Assembly: GCA_031287295.1 (NCBI GenBank)
Contig: JAITTH010000151.1
Coordinates: 1 to 6,923 of the forward strand
Direction of reading: 5' to 3'
Length of the DNA: 6,923 nt
Source of the DNA: Eubacteriales Family XIII. Incertae Sedis bacterium
Lineage (GTDB): Bacteria > Bacillota > Clostridia > Peptostreptococcales > Anaerovoracaceae
The notes below the pieces were generated by a model. The model had not been told where the DNA came from. It ran no database searches and worked only from the letters and a program-made list of their open reading frames with translations. Shown piece after piece: positions 6,705 through 6,923 of this stretch. The translations under genes and the position numbers were made by a program. Within the stretch, counting starts at the first letter, position 1; each line of letters starts with the position of its first letter.

Positions 6705-6923
6705 GCGAAATGATGCGACCGATGGCCTTTGGTGATCTGGTAGAAACAGCACTTGCCGAATATGAGAAAAGCGGGAGTATCTTTGGCATTCCGCAGGAAA
6801 AATTCTATGGTGAAAAGGGCGACCTGCAGGTCTGTAAACCTGTAAAGGTATGCGGAACAAAAATCGGGTCTCCGATCGGTCCCGCAGCGGGTCCGCACAC
6901 ACAGCTTGCGCAGAACATTTTAT
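6701..6923 (+). CDS. ygfK: YgfK-family oxidoreductase (putative selenate reductase subunit), 3' partial
   Basis: Only the first 74 residues are in the window; the frame stays open to the right edge. The N-terminus resembles E. coli YgfK closely: MRPMAF near the start (5-10), a SIFGIPQEKFY segment (26-36) and the diagnostic PIGPAAGPHTQLAQNI segment (58-73). The full family protein is about 1,000 residues, with a dihydroorotate-dehydrogenase-like flavin domain followed by a pyridine nucleotide oxidoreductase region with iron-sulfur clusters; those parts lie beyond the window. YgfK is annotated as a selenate reductase subunit, but its constant company with ygeW, ygeX, ygeY and hydantoinase genes fits a reductive step in purine/uric acid breakdown. 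The start is fixed by an AAGGAG site and by the ATGA overlap with the hydantoinase stop, which implies translational coupling. The family call rests on a short but very characteristic stretch. The completeness of the gene cannot be judged here. Confidence 0.88.
   Translation, partial: MSEMMRPMAFGDLVETALAEYEKSGSIFGIPQEKFYGEKGDLQVCKPVKVCGTKIGSPIGPAAGPHTQLAQNIL

Overview
This window is one co-directional (+) block of seven tightly packed genes. All have clear family signatures, and almost no DNA lies between them. In order they are: an amino-acid-type ABC transporter ATPase (5' end cut by the window), diaminopropionate ammonia-lyase (dpaL/ygeX), a YgeY-family M20 hydrolase, a YgeW-family knotted carbamoyltransferase, a carbamate kinase (yqeA/arcC type), a D-hydantoinase/dihydropyrimidinase-type cyclic amidohydrolase (hydA/hyuA type), and the N-terminal 74 residues of a YgfK-family oxidoreductase (cut by the 3' edge). 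Gaps are 14, 39, 11 and 1 nt, followed by overlaps of 7 and 4 nt. A single polycistronic operon is the simplest reading. No RNA gene, mobile element, CRISPR array, convincing promoter or terminator was seen, and there is no gene-free stretch longer than 39 nt.

The set matches the ygeW-ygeX-ygeY-hyuA-yqeA-ygfK genes of the E. coli chromosome. Homologues of this set in gut anaerobes have been linked to anaerobic breakdown of purines and uric acid. A coherent scheme (order and exact intermediates inferred) is as follows. YgfK does a reductive step on the purine-derived ring, and the hydantoinase-like enzyme opens a cyclic ureide. YgeW then phosphorolyses a ureido group to carbamoyl phosphate, and carbamate kinase converts that to ATP. 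YgeY removes the remaining acyl/ureido group to leave 2,3-diaminopropionate, which DpaL converts to pyruvate and ammonia. The result would be nitrogen, carbon and substrate-level ATP without oxygen.

The base composition is mixed (about half GC by eye). The strong AGGAGG-like ribosome binding sites and the fermentative gene content suggest an anaerobic bacterium, most likely Bacillota (Clostridia/Negativicutes-like). The sequence alone does not fix the genus. The feature least expected from the E. coli layout is the polar-amino-acid-type ABC ATPase directly upstream of dpaL, which suggests that uptake of an amino-acid-like intermediate or substrate is built into the operon. I found no wholly new system. 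The interest lies in the compact arrangement, the linked transporter, and enzymes whose exact substrates remain open.
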